This document shows, in pieces, positions 48,855 through 57,642 of a stretch of DNA of 64,000 bases. Under the pieces are notes generated by a model that had not been told where the DNA came from, did not search any database, and saw nothing but the letters and a program-made list of their open reading frames with translations. Each line of letters begins with the position of its first letter. Position 1 is the first letter of the stretch. The DNA lies in NCBI GenBank assembly GCA_030426905.1, contig JAUHXQ010000001.1:248001-312000 (forward strand), given 5' to 3'. A program made the position numbers and the translations under genes. The DNA is from Alphaproteobacteria bacterium (lineage in GTDB: Bacteria; Pseudomonadota; Alphaproteobacteria; Rickettsiales; JABSSG01).

Positions 48855-50530
48855 AGAAGTATGGTATCTACTTATGTTACCCTCCACATGTTGATTTACG
48901 CAAAGAAGGACTGGGGAGGTATTTAGCAAATTTTATTAAAGGGACAATAAATATTCCTGAAGTGCATATTGTAATTGCTTGTCCTTGTTGGCTAGTAAAT
49001 CCATTAAAATCATTATTAAAAGATATGCATATTATGGAAGATAAAGTTTCTATCATTACTACTAATAAACAGCCTTATTTAGTCTATATTTTTAATTGCA
49101 TAGAAAAGTTAAAAAAAATTAATTATAAGAGGCAAGCAAGTATATTGATTAGTTTTATAAAATCTCAAGAAAGAGCAAAGATCTTTTTAGAGGAAAAACT
49201 AATATGCAGTATTGTAAATATCAACAATATAGTTACCTTCTTAGGTTTTTTGTTGTCGTTTATTATTTACATACCAATAATATTATTTTTGATTCCTACG
49301 TTAGTTCTATTTATTTTTGAAAAAGTAAAGAGACTGTTAATAAGCATAAAAAAAGCAACTTTTAATCAGCTAAAAATACTATCACAAAACTTTGTGCCAG
49401 CTAATAAATTGGTAACTTGCCTTGGAGATCTTAAGAAATACAACATATGTATTAGAAGCTCTGTTTTGTCTAGGCTAAGCTGTAAGATGTTAGAAAAGAT
49501 GTTAGAAAAGGAATCTCAAAAAGTGAATTTTATCGTTGACAATAACACAGACGTTGTGGGGTGGTATTGTCCTACAATTTTTTGGCCAAATTTTAATAAA
49601 ATAAAAGCTCTTAAATTGTTATGTGTTCCTGATGTTCATCTATTAAATTTTCCTATCACTTTTGCAATTGATGGAAGTAATACTGCACGTTTTAGTAATT
49701 TACTTAAATCTATTCGTACTGGCGATAACTTTGTCACTTATTCTGCAAACATAAAATGGAATGTTCTGGTAAATCGTTATGGAATTGCTCCTTCGAAAAT
49801 CTCAATTGTTAGACATGCACCCTCTACTCTAGATCATTTTATCAAAATGGAAGGATGTCATGATTCTAAGGAGGCTTCAATCGATTATTGTAAAAATCTT
49901 CTTATAAACGCTTTGAATAAGAATAATGAAAAGCAATATTCTAGTAATTTTAAAAATAGAGAAGTTAAATTTATTTTTTATGCAAGTCAGTTTAGAGCAA
50001 ACAAAAATATTAAAACTCTTTTACATGCATATAATTATTTATTGAAAAAATGTCATTTTCAACATAAATTAATCTTGACAGGACATCCTTCTTATCAAGA
50101 TATTAGAAATTTTGTATTAGATAATAAATTAGAGTACGATGTGCTATTTCTTCATAATCTTACAATCACTGAATTAGCAGCTTGTTATAAACTTGCGGAT
50201 ATAGCTGTATGCCCATCGTTATCTGAAGGTGGGGGGCCTTTTACATTTACAGAAGCTTTATCAGTTAACACGCCAGCACTCATTGGACGCATACCAGTTG
50301 CTGAAGAATTAATTACTGATGAGAAAATAAGGGCTATAACATTTTTTGATCCTTATTCATACAAAGACTTAGCAGAAAAAGTACAGATAACTCTGCAAAA
50401 TAAAGCACAAGTTCTTACTAAGCAACTTGAGTATTTTTCGATTCTCAATAAGCGAACATGGTCTGATGTAGGATCAGAACATATTGCTATTTTGGATAAC
50501 TTATCTCTAGGAAGGAATAATGAGCATTGA
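48845..50530 (+). CDS. GT4-family glycosyltransferase with a central membrane segment
   Basis: The 561-residue protein opens with KKYGIYLCYPPHVDLRKEGLGRYLANF, a GT-B N-terminal lobe, followed by an unusual insert with one or two membrane helices near residues 130-165 (FLGFLLSFIIYIPIILFLIP). The C-terminal lobe is standard GT4: FIFYASQFRANKNIKTLLHAY, KLILTGHP, LFLHNLTITELAACYKLADI and CPSLSEGGGPFTFTEALSVNTPAL. AAGGAG lies upstream of the ATG. It overlaps neighbours on both sides. Likely a second perosamine- or linker-adding enzyme anchored at the inner membrane. Confidence 0.85.
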   Translation: MSIKKYGIYLCYPPHVDLRKEGLGRYLANFIKGTINIPEVHIVIACPCWLVNPLKSLLKDMHIMEDKVSIITTNKQPYLVYIFNCIEKLKKINYKRQASILISFIKSQERAKIFLEEKLICSIVNINNIVTFLGFLLSFIIYIPIILFLIPTLVLFIFEKVKRLLISIKKATFNQLKILSQNFVPANKLVTCLGDLKKYNICIRSSVLSRLSCKMLEKMLEKESQKVNFIVDNNTDVVGWYCPTIFWPNFNKIKALKLLCVPDVHLLNFPITFAIDGSNTARFSNLLKSIRTGDNFVTYSANIKWNVLVNRYGIAPSKISIVRHAPSTLDHFIKMEGCHDSKEASIDYCKNLLINALNKNNEKQYSSNFKNREVKFIFYASQFRANKNIKTLLHAYNYLLKKCHFQHKLILTGHPSYQDIRNFVLDNKLEYDVLFLHNLTITELAACYKLADIAVCPSLSEGGGPFTFTEALSVNTPALIGRIPVAEELITDEKIRAITFFDPYSYKDLAEKVQITLQNKAQVLTKQLEYFSILNKRTWSDVGSEHIAILDNLSLGRNNEH

Positions 50531-51299
50531 TTTTCTTAAATTAAATAAAGTTCTTATTGCTGGATATGGAATTCCAGCAGAATATACTCTAATAAAGTTA
50601 TTTTCGTATGGTATTGAACCAGAAAATATTGCATTACTAACGCATGATGCAGATCAAAGGAATATTGGGCTTATTTCTAGTGCAAAATTACGAAATATAA
50701 AAGTTTGTCAGTTTCCTGCTAAATCAGATGAAGCATTTAACTTTGTGCGTCAATTTGAGCCTAGCTTACTATTGAGTATACATTATCGTAAACTAATACC
50801 AGCACGTATAATACCCACAAAAAAATACGGAGGTATAAATCTTCACCCTTCATTACTTCCTGATTATAAGGGAGCAAACTCTATCCCATGGGCACTTATA
50901 AATAATGAGAAAAAAATAGGTTTTACTTATCACTACATGAATGAAAAATTTGATGAAGGAAACATTTTGTACCAAGAAAGTTTTGATGTATTGGATAACG
51001 ATACAGCATTTTCATTGTTTCATAAGTCTATAATACTTGCTATGGAAAAGCTAGATTTTGTTTTAGCTAAGGTTTCAAGTGGCGATTTAGGAATTATACA
51101 AAAGAAAGAAGGACGCTATTATTCTCGTTCTTTACCATTTGATGGAAAGATAGATTGTTCATGGGATAAAGATAGAATTTCAAGGTTTATTCGTGCAATG
51201 TATTTTCCCCCATTGCCAAATGCTGTGTTAGAGAAAAATAAGCAAAGATTGTATATTAAATCTATGAAGCAATACTATCAAGTACTGCAAGAAAATTAG
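50520..51299 (+). CDS. WbkC-like sugar N-formyltransferase
   Basis: The 259-residue protein is a formyltransferase of the methionyl-tRNA formyltransferase fold: VLIAGYGIPAEYTLIKLF at the N-terminus, and the catalytic trio Asn107, His109 (GINLHPSLLPDYKG) and Asp145 (FDEGNILYQ). A C-terminal region (SRFIRAMYFPPLPNAVL) resembles the small domain of sugar formyltransferases. It would use N10-formyltetrahydrofolate. Beside gmd and a perosamine synthase-like gene it most likely formylates the 4-amino group of GDP-perosamine, as WbkC does in Brucella. It is the last gene of the operon and is followed at 51344 by IS sequence. Confidence 0.88.
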   Translation: MSIDFLKLNKVLIAGYGIPAEYTLIKLFSYGIEPENIALLTHDADQRNIGLISSAKLRNIKVCQFPAKSDEAFNFVRQFEPSLLLSIHYRKLIPARIIPTKKYGGINLHPSLLPDYKGANSIPWALINNEKKIGFTYHYMNEKFDEGNILYQESFDVLDNDTAFSLFHKSIILAMEKLDFVLAKVSSGDLGIIQKKEGRYYSRSLPFDGKIDCSWDKDRISRFIRAMYFPPLPNAVLEKNKQRLYIKSMKQYYQVLQEN

Positions 51300-51963
51300 G
51301 TTCTGTTAAGTCTCCCTGACAAGGGGCCAGGAAGTGTTTATTAGGCATTGTCCAATAATCAGATAAAAGTTTAGATCTATCTTGTCTCGGTTAAAAAAGA
51401 GCATCAATGTCGCTGAGATCATCCTGAGGGATTTACTGTATCTCTTAGTTTTGCGGTTGAACCTAGCAAGGTAATGTCTTATTAGCGAGTTAATGGATTC
51501 CACTAAAGATGTCTCAGATTTTGTTGTGTGATGATTTTCAGAGATTTTATAATATGTACCGTTGCTCAAGTCTGAAAGCTAATTTAAGATAAGTACTCTT
51601 GTCTCTATCTCCTACTTCAAAATCAACAACTTTACCTGATGCTCTATCAACAGCAACCCATACGAAGGTATATTCTCCACCGTTTTTTGGCTTTTTTTTA
51701 CATAGGTACAGAGCTCGTCAATCTCCATGATTTCGATATCCTTTATGCTATTTATACTGTTTTTAGGCTTCTCTAATTCTGATTTTATGTTGTTTGCAAT
51801 CTGCTCAATCCACAATGATACCTGGCTATTACGCACGCCCGTTAGTCTTTCAATTGTTCTAATCCTGCAATTCTCTAAGTATAGCTTGGTCACTTTGAGG
51901 TGATCAGATGAATCATACCTTACTCTTTTGTCTCTTTCGACAAAATTATAGCGACATTTCTTG

Positions 51964-52757
51964 GGGATTGCAAGTTAAGTATAGACAGGTTGTAAGGAAT
52001 AAAATATTCTAGCTCTTTTAATTTACAAATAAGGGTTATGATTTTTTGTAAACATTGTGGAGAAACAAATTTAGTAAAAAACGGAAACGTTAAAAATAAG
52101 CAAAGATACTTGTGCAAATCTTGCAACAGGACTTTTAGGGAAGGAGATATTAGGCAGAAGTATGGTATGGTAGAAAAGCTAAGGGTTTTGAAGTTATATA
52201 TAGAAGGCGTGGGAATAAGAGCCATAGAAAGGTTGGAAGGAATTTCTTCCCCTGTTATCATTCATTGGATTAGAGAATTTGCGAAGATCCTTAAAGATAA
52301 ACTTGTTTCTACAGAAATTCCATCTGACCCTAGAGAAATAAGCATTTTAGAGGTGGATGAGTTATTTACATATTATCAAAAAAAAGTAAAAAAGCCTATG
52401 TGTGGCTTGCTGTGGACCGAAACAGGAATAAAGTTATTGATATTGTAGTAAGCAAGTCTAGAAGTAAATTTGTTTTTGCCAATATGTGTCAAAGAATAAA
52501 AAGGTTAGGTTAGTAAAGTAAAATACTATGCGCAGATGGTTATGAGTGGTATTCATATTACAAATTAGCAGATTTGCACTTAATAACTAAATCTGAAACT
52601 GCATTAGTTGAATCCAAAAATTCTCTTATAAGACATTACTTAGCGCGATTTCACAGAAGGACAAAAAGATATTCTAAAAAACTTGACATGATCTTTGCGT
52701 CGCTCCTGATTGTTTTTAACAAAGAACTTTTGCTTTCTATACTTAACTAACAATACC
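51964..52757 (+). mobile_element. IS1-family insertion sequence, right copy (IS-a2)
   Basis: Identical by eye to IS-a1 (42714-43507), same orientation. It is bounded on both sides by the direct repeat ATTTCTTG (51956-51963 and 52758-52765), an 8-bp target duplication as expected for IS1-type transposition. It inserted into the minus-strand IS-b element. Because the duplication is intact, this copy arrived here by transposition, not by recombination. Confidence 0.93.
52038..52750 (+). pseudogene. IS1-family transposase, frameshifted (right copy)
   Basis: Same sequence as the left-copy transposase: the zinc-finger/HTH frame 52038-52448, the A8 slippery run, the catalytic frame with D-D-E residues, and the same TAG TAA interruption at 52511-52516. 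Since this copy is a clean transposition product yet encodes a broken enzyme, either it moved with transposase supplied in trans or the defects arose later and were spread by gene conversion. Confidence 0.8.
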
Positions 52758-53020
52758 ATTTCTTGCACCTCTATAACGTTGCTTACCTTGGCTAAAACCA
52801 TTTTTTATATACTTGTCTGTTCCGCAAGACTTGCATTTGATTGACATAACTCCCTCTTTTTTTGTTGTGTCAATCAGAAAGATAAAAGATTTTATTTCAA
52901 TTGTCTATGTTTATTGGGCAATGCCGTTACTTTGATGAAGAAAGTTGTAAATTAGAAATGATTAACAATCCTTTTTCCTCTAATTTGTATAATATGCCTC
53001 CAGAACATACCTAGAAAAAG

Positions 53021-53097
53021 TGGCGCGTCCTAAGGGATTCGAACCCCTGACCCACAGATTAGAAATCTGTTGCTCTATCCTGCTGAGCTAAGGACGC
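53021..53097 (-). tRNA. tRNA-Arg (anticodon TCT)
   Basis: A complete cloverleaf: acceptor GCGTCCT/AGGACGC, discriminator G and an encoded CCA; D arm GCTCAGCAGGATAGAGC; anticodon stem ACAGA/TCTGT with loop TTTCTAA and anticodon TCT; T arm GGGGTTCGAATCCC. 77 bases with CCA. It reads AGA/AGG, the major arginine codons of this AT-rich genome. It lies about 100 bases outside the IS-b end, so the island does not sit exactly at this tRNA. Confidence 0.96.
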
Positions 53098-53107
53098 TTA
53101 TCTAACA

Positions 53108-53138
53108 TTTAGTAATAATACTATTCAATATTACTAAA
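53108..53138. repeat. 10-bp inverted repeat upstream of tRNA-Arg
   Basis: TTTAGTAATA (53108-53117) and TATTACTAAA (53129-53138) form a perfect 10-bp inverted repeat with an 11-base loop, between the divergent tRNA-Arg and lptD genes. It is purely AT-rich with one GC pair per arm, so an operator role is only a possibility. Confidence 0.35.
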
Positions 53139-53209
53139 ATTGTCTATTCTCAACAATATTTTATAAAGTAAGTATTTTATAAAATATATTTCAAAATGAA
53201 AGTATTTAT

Positions 53210-53238
53210 TTGACTAAATTTGTCTTGGCACATAATTT
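53210..53238 (+). promoter_or_regulatory. Putative promoter for lptD-surA
   Basis: TTGACT (53210-53215) and TAATTT (53233-53238) are separated by 17 bases; transcription would begin near 53245, about 22 bases before the lptD ATG. The -35 is good and the -10 is weak. Confidence 0.42.
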
Positions 53239-53266
53239 TGTTAAAGTTAGAGAATTTTATTAAAAC

Positions 53267-55414
53267 ATGTTGAAAAAATTTTTTATCATTTTATCTAGCG
53301 TTTTGTTTTATATGACGTTTCATATGCACGTAACAGCTAACCAAAATAAAACTGCTTACTCTGTAGTTGCAGATAGTACCGAATATGATAAAAATAGCAA
53401 TACTATAACTTTGAAAGGTAAAGTAGAAGTATTTAAGAATCATTATATTTTGCGTGCAAACAAGATTGTATATAGTAAAGAAACAAAAAAAGCATTTGCA
53501 TATGGGGATGTAGTACTTATCACTCCTACCGGAGAGGAGATATATGCAAAAGAACTAGAAATTGATAATAATCTAAAAGAAGCAATATCTTATAGTTTAA
53601 GTGCTAGACTAGCAAAAGATAATAAGTTTATTGCTAGACACGCAAGACACTACTATCCAGATAGAACAGATTTTACAGATGTTGTTTACACTCCTTGTCC
53701 TGTGTGTAAAGATAAAATTCCTCAATGGCAGATTAGGTCTAAAAAAATCTATTACGAAAAAAAGAAAGATGTTTCTTATTGGAATAATTTTTTTGAATTA
53801 TATGGTATGCCTGTATTCTATTTTCCTTATATTAGAACTCCAGCTCCAGATGCTGAGCCACGGAGTGGTTTTTTATTTCCATCTAATCAGAAATATAGAG
53901 ATGTATATGGATATGGTATAATTATTCCATATTATTACCGAATTAGTAATACCCAGGATTTAACTTACTCACCAATTATCACTACAGAACAAGGTGTTTT
54001 ACATCGAGCTGAATATAGAAAATTATTTAAGAGAGGTTATTATAATTTTAATGCCCATTATATACGGCCTAGAAAATTATTAGGAGGTCCCAATAATAGA
54101 TTTTACCTAAGGGGAAATAGTAGATATAGCATAAATAATAACTGGTGGTTAGATGGCGAAATAGAAAGAGTATCCGATAAATCATACTTATCCAATTACT
54201 GGGATAGATCAGAAAGTTACTTAACTTCTAGTGCTGGAATAAATTATGTTAATAATAGAGATTATAGTTATATAAAATCCTACCATTTTCAAGGATTGAG
54301 AACAGATAACCGTGAAAGTGAAACTCCTGTGATTTTACCAGCTGCTAGGTATCATAAAGATTTTTTTGATAATAATAACAAATACTCTTTAGATATTGGT
54401 GCATCAAATATAGTACGGAAAAAAAGCAATAATACTAGGCGTGGTTCTTTAGTTATAGGTTGGCATAAAACATATTTTTGGCAAAACCATCAAATAGGAG
54501 TATCAAGAAATGTTAGGGCGGATATCTATGATTTTGATGATAAAAATAGTGCCAAAGTAGCTTTAGATCAGAATAATCAAAAAATTGTACAAAGGTTATT
54601 ACCTGAAATAATAGTAGGGTGGAAATATCCACTTCTAAAAAAGACAGAAAAATATTCAGTGGTATTAGAGCCAATAGTCGATATAATATTAAGTCCTAAT
54701 TCTTCTAGTAACAGAAACATTAGTGTTAATGAAGACAGCCAGGCAATAGAGCTAGAAGATAGTAATTTATTTAGTACTAATAGGTACAGTGGATCTGACT
54801 TTGTTGAACATGGCGTTAGATCCAACTATGGAGTATTTACAACTTTAATGACAGACAATATTGGGGAATATCGTTTTTTATTTGGCCAAAGCTATTTAGC
54901 ACATAAAAATAATGAATACCCTATAGATAGTGGTCTTAGAAGCAAAAATTTTTCTGACTATGTAGGAAGATTTTCTATAATTCCTTCTGATTTTTTAGAA
55001 TTATATTATAAAATGCGCTTAGATTCTAGAGATCATACATTACGCAAAGGAGAATTTGGATCAAATATCAGATTTGATACAGGAAATAATATAATAACCA
55101 AAATAGAGCTAGGTACAAGGTTCAATCAATATAACTTAATAGAATCAGAAGGGGCTGAAATAAAAAAATCATTGAGTTTATTAGGAAATATGTATATTTA
55201 TAAAGAGTGGTATATTGGAGGAGAAGTAACTAAAAACTTCACTAGCAGTGCTAGTTTCAATGTTCATACTAAAGCACATATTGGTTATACAGGAGATTGT
55301 ACAAGCTTTAAAATATCTGCTATGAAAAAAGACACTGAAGATGCACGTAGGAATATAAGACCTACAAAAGGCATTTCTTTAGATTGGGAAATACACTTAA
55401 AAAATATTAATTAA
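53267..55414 (+). CDS. lptD: LPS-assembly outer membrane protein LptD
   Basis: LptD is the outer-membrane barrel that inserts LPS into the outer leaflet. The 715-residue protein has a signal peptide (cleavage near the Ala-Asn at residue 24), an N-terminal OstA domain (YDKNSNTITLKGKVEVF, ANKIVYSKETKKAFAYGDV) and the barrel with family markers VVYTPCPVCKDKIPQWQIRS, FELYGMPVFYFPYI and PRSGFLFPS. Only two cysteines are seen in the CPVC pair, fewer than the E. coli set. surA follows after 2 bases. With lptA, lptB and lptC at 20-22 kb, most of the Lpt bridge is in this window. Confidence 0.95.
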   Translation: MLKKFFIILSSVLFYMTFHMHVTANQNKTAYSVVADSTEYDKNSNTITLKGKVEVFKNHYILRANKIVYSKETKKAFAYGDVVLITPTGEEIYAKELEIDNNLKEAISYSLSARLAKDNKFIARHARHYYPDRTDFTDVVYTPCPVCKDKIPQWQIRSKKIYYEKKKDVSYWNNFFELYGMPVFYFPYIRTPAPDAEPRSGFLFPSNQKYRDVYGYGIIIPYYYRISNTQDLTYSPIITTEQGVLHRAEYRKLFKRGYYNFNAHYIRPRKLLGGPNNRFYLRGNSRYSINNNWWLDGEIERVSDKSYLSNYWDRSESYLTSSAGINYVNNRDYSYIKSYHFQGLRTDNRESETPVILPAARYHKDFFDNNNKYSLDIGASNIVRKKSNNTRRGSLVIGWHKTYFWQNHQIGVSRNVRADIYDFDDKNSAKVALDQNNQKIVQRLLPEIIVGWKYPLLKKTEKYSVVLEPIVDIILSPNSSSNRNISVNEDSQAIELEDSNLFSTNRYSGSDFVEHGVRSNYGVFTTLMTDNIGEYRFLFGQSYLAHKNNEYPIDSGLRSKNFSDYVGRFSIIPSDFLELYYKMRLDSRDHTLRKGEFGSNIRFDTGNNIITKIELGTRFNQYNLIESEGAEIKKSLSLLGNMYIYKEWYIGGEVTKNFTSSASFNVHTKAHIGYTGDCTSFKISAMKKDTEDARRNIRPTKGISLDWEIHLKNIN

Positions 55415-55416
55415 AA

Positions 55417-56331
55417 ATGAAAGCAATATCTAAACTACTGATAATAATTATTACTACTGTTTTATTCAATAACTACTGTTTTGCTGATAGTAAAATTTTA
55501 GCAGTAGTAGAAGATGATATTATCACTTCTAGTGAAGTTGATCAAAGAATTGAAATACTTACTGCGCTTGGTAATGTTGACCCAGAAAAACACAGTATGA
55601 CTCAAGTAAAGCTACAAATATTAACAACTCTTGTTGACGAAAAAATTTTTACGCAAGAAGCCAAAGCAATGGGTATTGATGTTACTAAAAAAGAAATTGA
55701 GCAAGCAATAGCGCGTTTAGAGCAAAATCGTGGTTTGCCTAAAGGAGCAATGATACAGCAGCTGTCCTTAAAAGGCATAAAAGCTGAAAGTGTATTTTTA
55801 CAAATAAAGAATGCATTAATTTGGGAAAAAATCTTGGTAGAATATATAGCTCCCAAGTTAGAAGTAACTGAAGCAGAAGTCATAGAATTCATTGAGAGTA
55901 ATAATGCTGATAAAATTAAAATTGATGCATATATCGTGTCTTCTACTCAGCAGAATGAGAAAAAAATGCGAAGAGTGTGGGATAATTTTAGCAATTGTAA
56001 TGATATTAAAAACATAAAAACTAATGATTTATCAGGAATTAAAATTAACAGAGTTAATTCTTTTTTGCAAAACATAGAGAATAAGCCTTTGAAAAAAATC
56101 GCTGCTATGAAAGCATATGGTGAAGATAAAGAAAAGTCTGATATTTTTAAGAGTAACGATAATAATATTAGTTTTATTGTGACTTGCAGTAAAAAGCACT
56201 CTCTGTCTGATAAAGATTTGGAAGCAATAAGATACCAAATAAAGTTAAAAAAGGTTGAATCTAATTCTCAGCTTTATATGCAAAATCTAAAGAAAAAGAA
56301 ATTTATTGAAATTTATACCAGTCAAATTTAA
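55417..56331 (+). CDS. surA: SurA-like periplasmic chaperone
   Basis: SurA helps outer-membrane proteins such as LptD fold. The 304-residue product has a signal peptide (FNNYCFADS) and a clear SurA N-terminal domain: ILAVVEDDIITSSEVDQRIE, LQILTTLVDEKIFTQEAKAMGI, EIEQAIARLEQNRGLPKGAM and LKGIKAESVFLQIKNALIWEKIL. The later parvulin-type isomerase domain is hard to recognise (residues 165-290, ending FIVTCSKK), so it may act as chaperone only. The lptD-surA order is conserved in alphaproteobacteria; the pdxA and ksgA genes that often follow are missing here. Confidence 0.85.
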   Translation: MKAISKLLIIIITTVLFNNYCFADSKILAVVEDDIITSSEVDQRIEILTALGNVDPEKHSMTQVKLQILTTLVDEKIFTQEAKAMGIDVTKKEIEQAIARLEQNRGLPKGAMIQQLSLKGIKAESVFLQIKNALIWEKILVEYIAPKLEVTEAEVIEFIESNNADKIKIDAYIVSSTQQNEKKMRRVWDNFSNCNDIKNIKTNDLSGIKINRVNSFLQNIENKPLKKIAAMKAYGEDKEKSDIFKSNDNNISFIVTCSKKHSLSDKDLEAIRYQIKLKKVESNSQLYMQNLKKKKFIEIYTSQI

Positions 56332-56519
56332 AGATTTTTGTTAATCTGCCACAAAAAAACTCTAAAACACCAGTACATCTACGTTTCCTAATAAGAGTTT
56401 ATGGTACTCAGAAGTATGTTAAGCGCTAGGCTAGTTTGCTTGAAAGTAACACAAGGAGGGGAAAAAAGGTAAAATAACGAGCAATCATGCCCTTATCTAA
56501 AATAAATTCACTATATATC

Positions 56520-56639
56520 TTATAAAAAAATATATAAAATATATTTCACTAATAAACTGAGTGCAGCAAAAAATACTAAACTACTAAGATATAATGTAGC
56601 AAACCAAAGCCATTTTTTCTTTTTAGTAGTAGCGTTCAT
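56520..56639 (-). CDS. CydX/DUF2474-like small subunit of cytochrome bd oxidase
   Basis: A 39-residue frame starts at ATG 56639 inside the end of cydB (17-base overlap) and ends TAA at 56520. It has a basic N-terminus (MNATTKKKKWLWF) and one membrane helix (LYLSSLVFFAALSLLVKYIL). This is the size, place and pattern of the small single-helix subunits, CydX or DUF2474/CioZ types, that stabilise cytochrome bd. Start and length are inferred from the overlap with cydB. It is easily missed by gene callers. Confidence 0.8.
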   Translation of the reverse strand: MNATTKKKKWLWFATLYLSSLVFFAALSLLVKYILYIFL

Positions 56640-57642
56640 GACCGCTTTTTCCCTTGAAAATATAATAACAATAAAAAGTATAGCAAATTATTGCTGGCAA
56701 CAAAAATACCGTTCCTGCTAATAAAAATGATAATGATTTAGCATTAGCTGCAGCTTCCCAAAAAGTTACTTGAAAAGGAACAATCCACGGCCATATGCTT
56801 ATACCGAAGCCAATATAATTTAATAAAAACAGAGATATAGTCAATAAAAATGGTGTTGTTTCTTCTTGGGAGTTAAGTTTGCCAATAAGCATAACAAATA
56901 ACACTAAGGCTAGTATTGGTATTGGTAATAAATAGAGGAAATTTGGCATTGAGAACCATTTTTTTACAACTATAGGATCTACTGATGGTACTGTAATGCT
57001 AACTAAGAACATAAAAAAGCCAACAAAAATCACCACATATTTTGATGCTCTTCTAGCCCATTCCTGAGTAATATCTTCAGTTTTCATTACTAACCAAGTA
57101 CTGCCTATTAAGCAATAGCCGAAAACAAGAGCAATGCTAGTCATGACACTAAATGCAGATATCCAGTCAAAAGGATGGCCTGCAAAACTATAATTATTTA
57201 CTTTTACACCCTGTATAAAGCTACCTAAAATCATACCCTGCATAATTGTTGCAAGTAAAGAACCAAAGTGAAAAGCATAATCCCATACTTTCTTAGTTGT
57301 ATCGCTTGCCTTGAAACGAAATTCGAATGCAATACCACGGAATATTAGTCCTAATAGCATCAAAATAATAGGAATATAAAATGCTGGCATTAAAATTGCA
57401 TAAGCAATAGGAAAGGCAGCAAATAATCCTCCTCCACCTAAAACAAGCCATGTTTCATTACCATCCCAAAATGGTGCTATTGAATTCATCATTCTGTCAC
57501 GGCACTTTTCTGATGGAGCGAAAGGAAATAAAATACCAACACCTAAATCAAAACCGTCTAGTAAAACATACAGAAATATTGCTGTGCCGATTAAACAAAA
57601 CCAAACTAAATCTAAATTTATTACGCTTATGAAATCAAACAT
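56623..57642 (-). CDS. cydB: Cytochrome bd quinol oxidase subunit II
   Basis: CydB pairs with CydA in the inner membrane to reduce oxygen with quinol. The 339-residue protein has about eight membrane helices, the opening WFCLIGTAIFLYVLLDGFDLG, APFWDGNETWLVLGGGGLFAAFP and FRGIAFEFRFK, all typical of CydB. It overlaps cydA by 8 bases and the small-subunit gene by 17. High oxygen affinity would suit life inside host cells; that is an inference. Confidence 0.96.
   Translation of the reverse strand: MFDFISVINLDLVWFCLIGTAIFLYVLLDGFDLGVGILFPFAPSEKCRDRMMNSIAPFWDGNETWLVLGGGGLFAAFPIAYAILMPAFYIPIILMLLGLIFRGIAFEFRFKASDTTKKVWDYAFHFGSLLATIMQGMILGSFIQGVKVNNYSFAGHPFDWISAFSVMTSIALVFGYCLIGSTWLVMKTEDITQEWARRASKYVVIFVGFFMFLVSITVPSVDPIVVKKWFSMPNFLYLLPIPILALVLFVMLIGKLNSQEETTPFLLTISLFLLNYIGFGISIWPWIVPFQVTFWEAAANAKSLSFLLAGTVFLLPAIICYTFYCYYIFKGKSGHERYY

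Larger units (their letters stand above)
51306..52847 (-). pseudogene. IS-b transposase, interrupted and internally deleted
   Basis: The gene starts at 52847 after GAGGGAG and encodes MSIKCKSCGTDKYIKNGFSQ (zinc finger), then is broken at 52757 by IS-a2. It resumes at 51963 with CRYNFVERDKRVRYDSSDHL (after a one-base shift), VTKLYLENCRIRTIERLTG and EIDELCTYVKKK, where a run of A allows the usual -1 shift into EYTFVWVAVDRASGKVVDFEV. About a dozen or more codons holding the second catalytic Asp are then missing before TYYKISENHHTTKSETSLVE and SLIRHYLARFNRKTKRYSKS. It is a dead gene, related to but distinct from the IS-a transposase. Confidence 0.82.
51344..52925 (-). mobile_element. Second IS1-family element (IS-b), interrupted by IS-a2
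   Basis: Outer ends match as inverted repeats: GGCATTGTCCAATAATCA from 51344 and GGCATTGCCCAATAAACA read inward from 52925. Without the inserted IS-a copy and its target duplication it is about 780 bp, an IS1-like size. The flanks GTTTATTA and GTTACTTT show no convincing target duplication. The element is on the minus strand, is internally deleted, and was hit by IS-a2 inside its transposase gene. The left side of the island carries fragments of the same element. Confidence 0.85.

Noticed and set aside
42714-52757. Classical composite transposon made of two IS copies and the O-antigen genes
   Set aside because: The outer flanks do not match (TAAAATCT on the left, ATTTCTTG on the right), while the right copy has its own target duplication. 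The two IS copies therefore did not move as one unit with the operon.
56332-56519. Possible small gene or RNA between surA and the cyd operon
   Set aside because: The 188 bases have short frames with many stops and no convincing hairpin or promoter; I see nothing supportable there.
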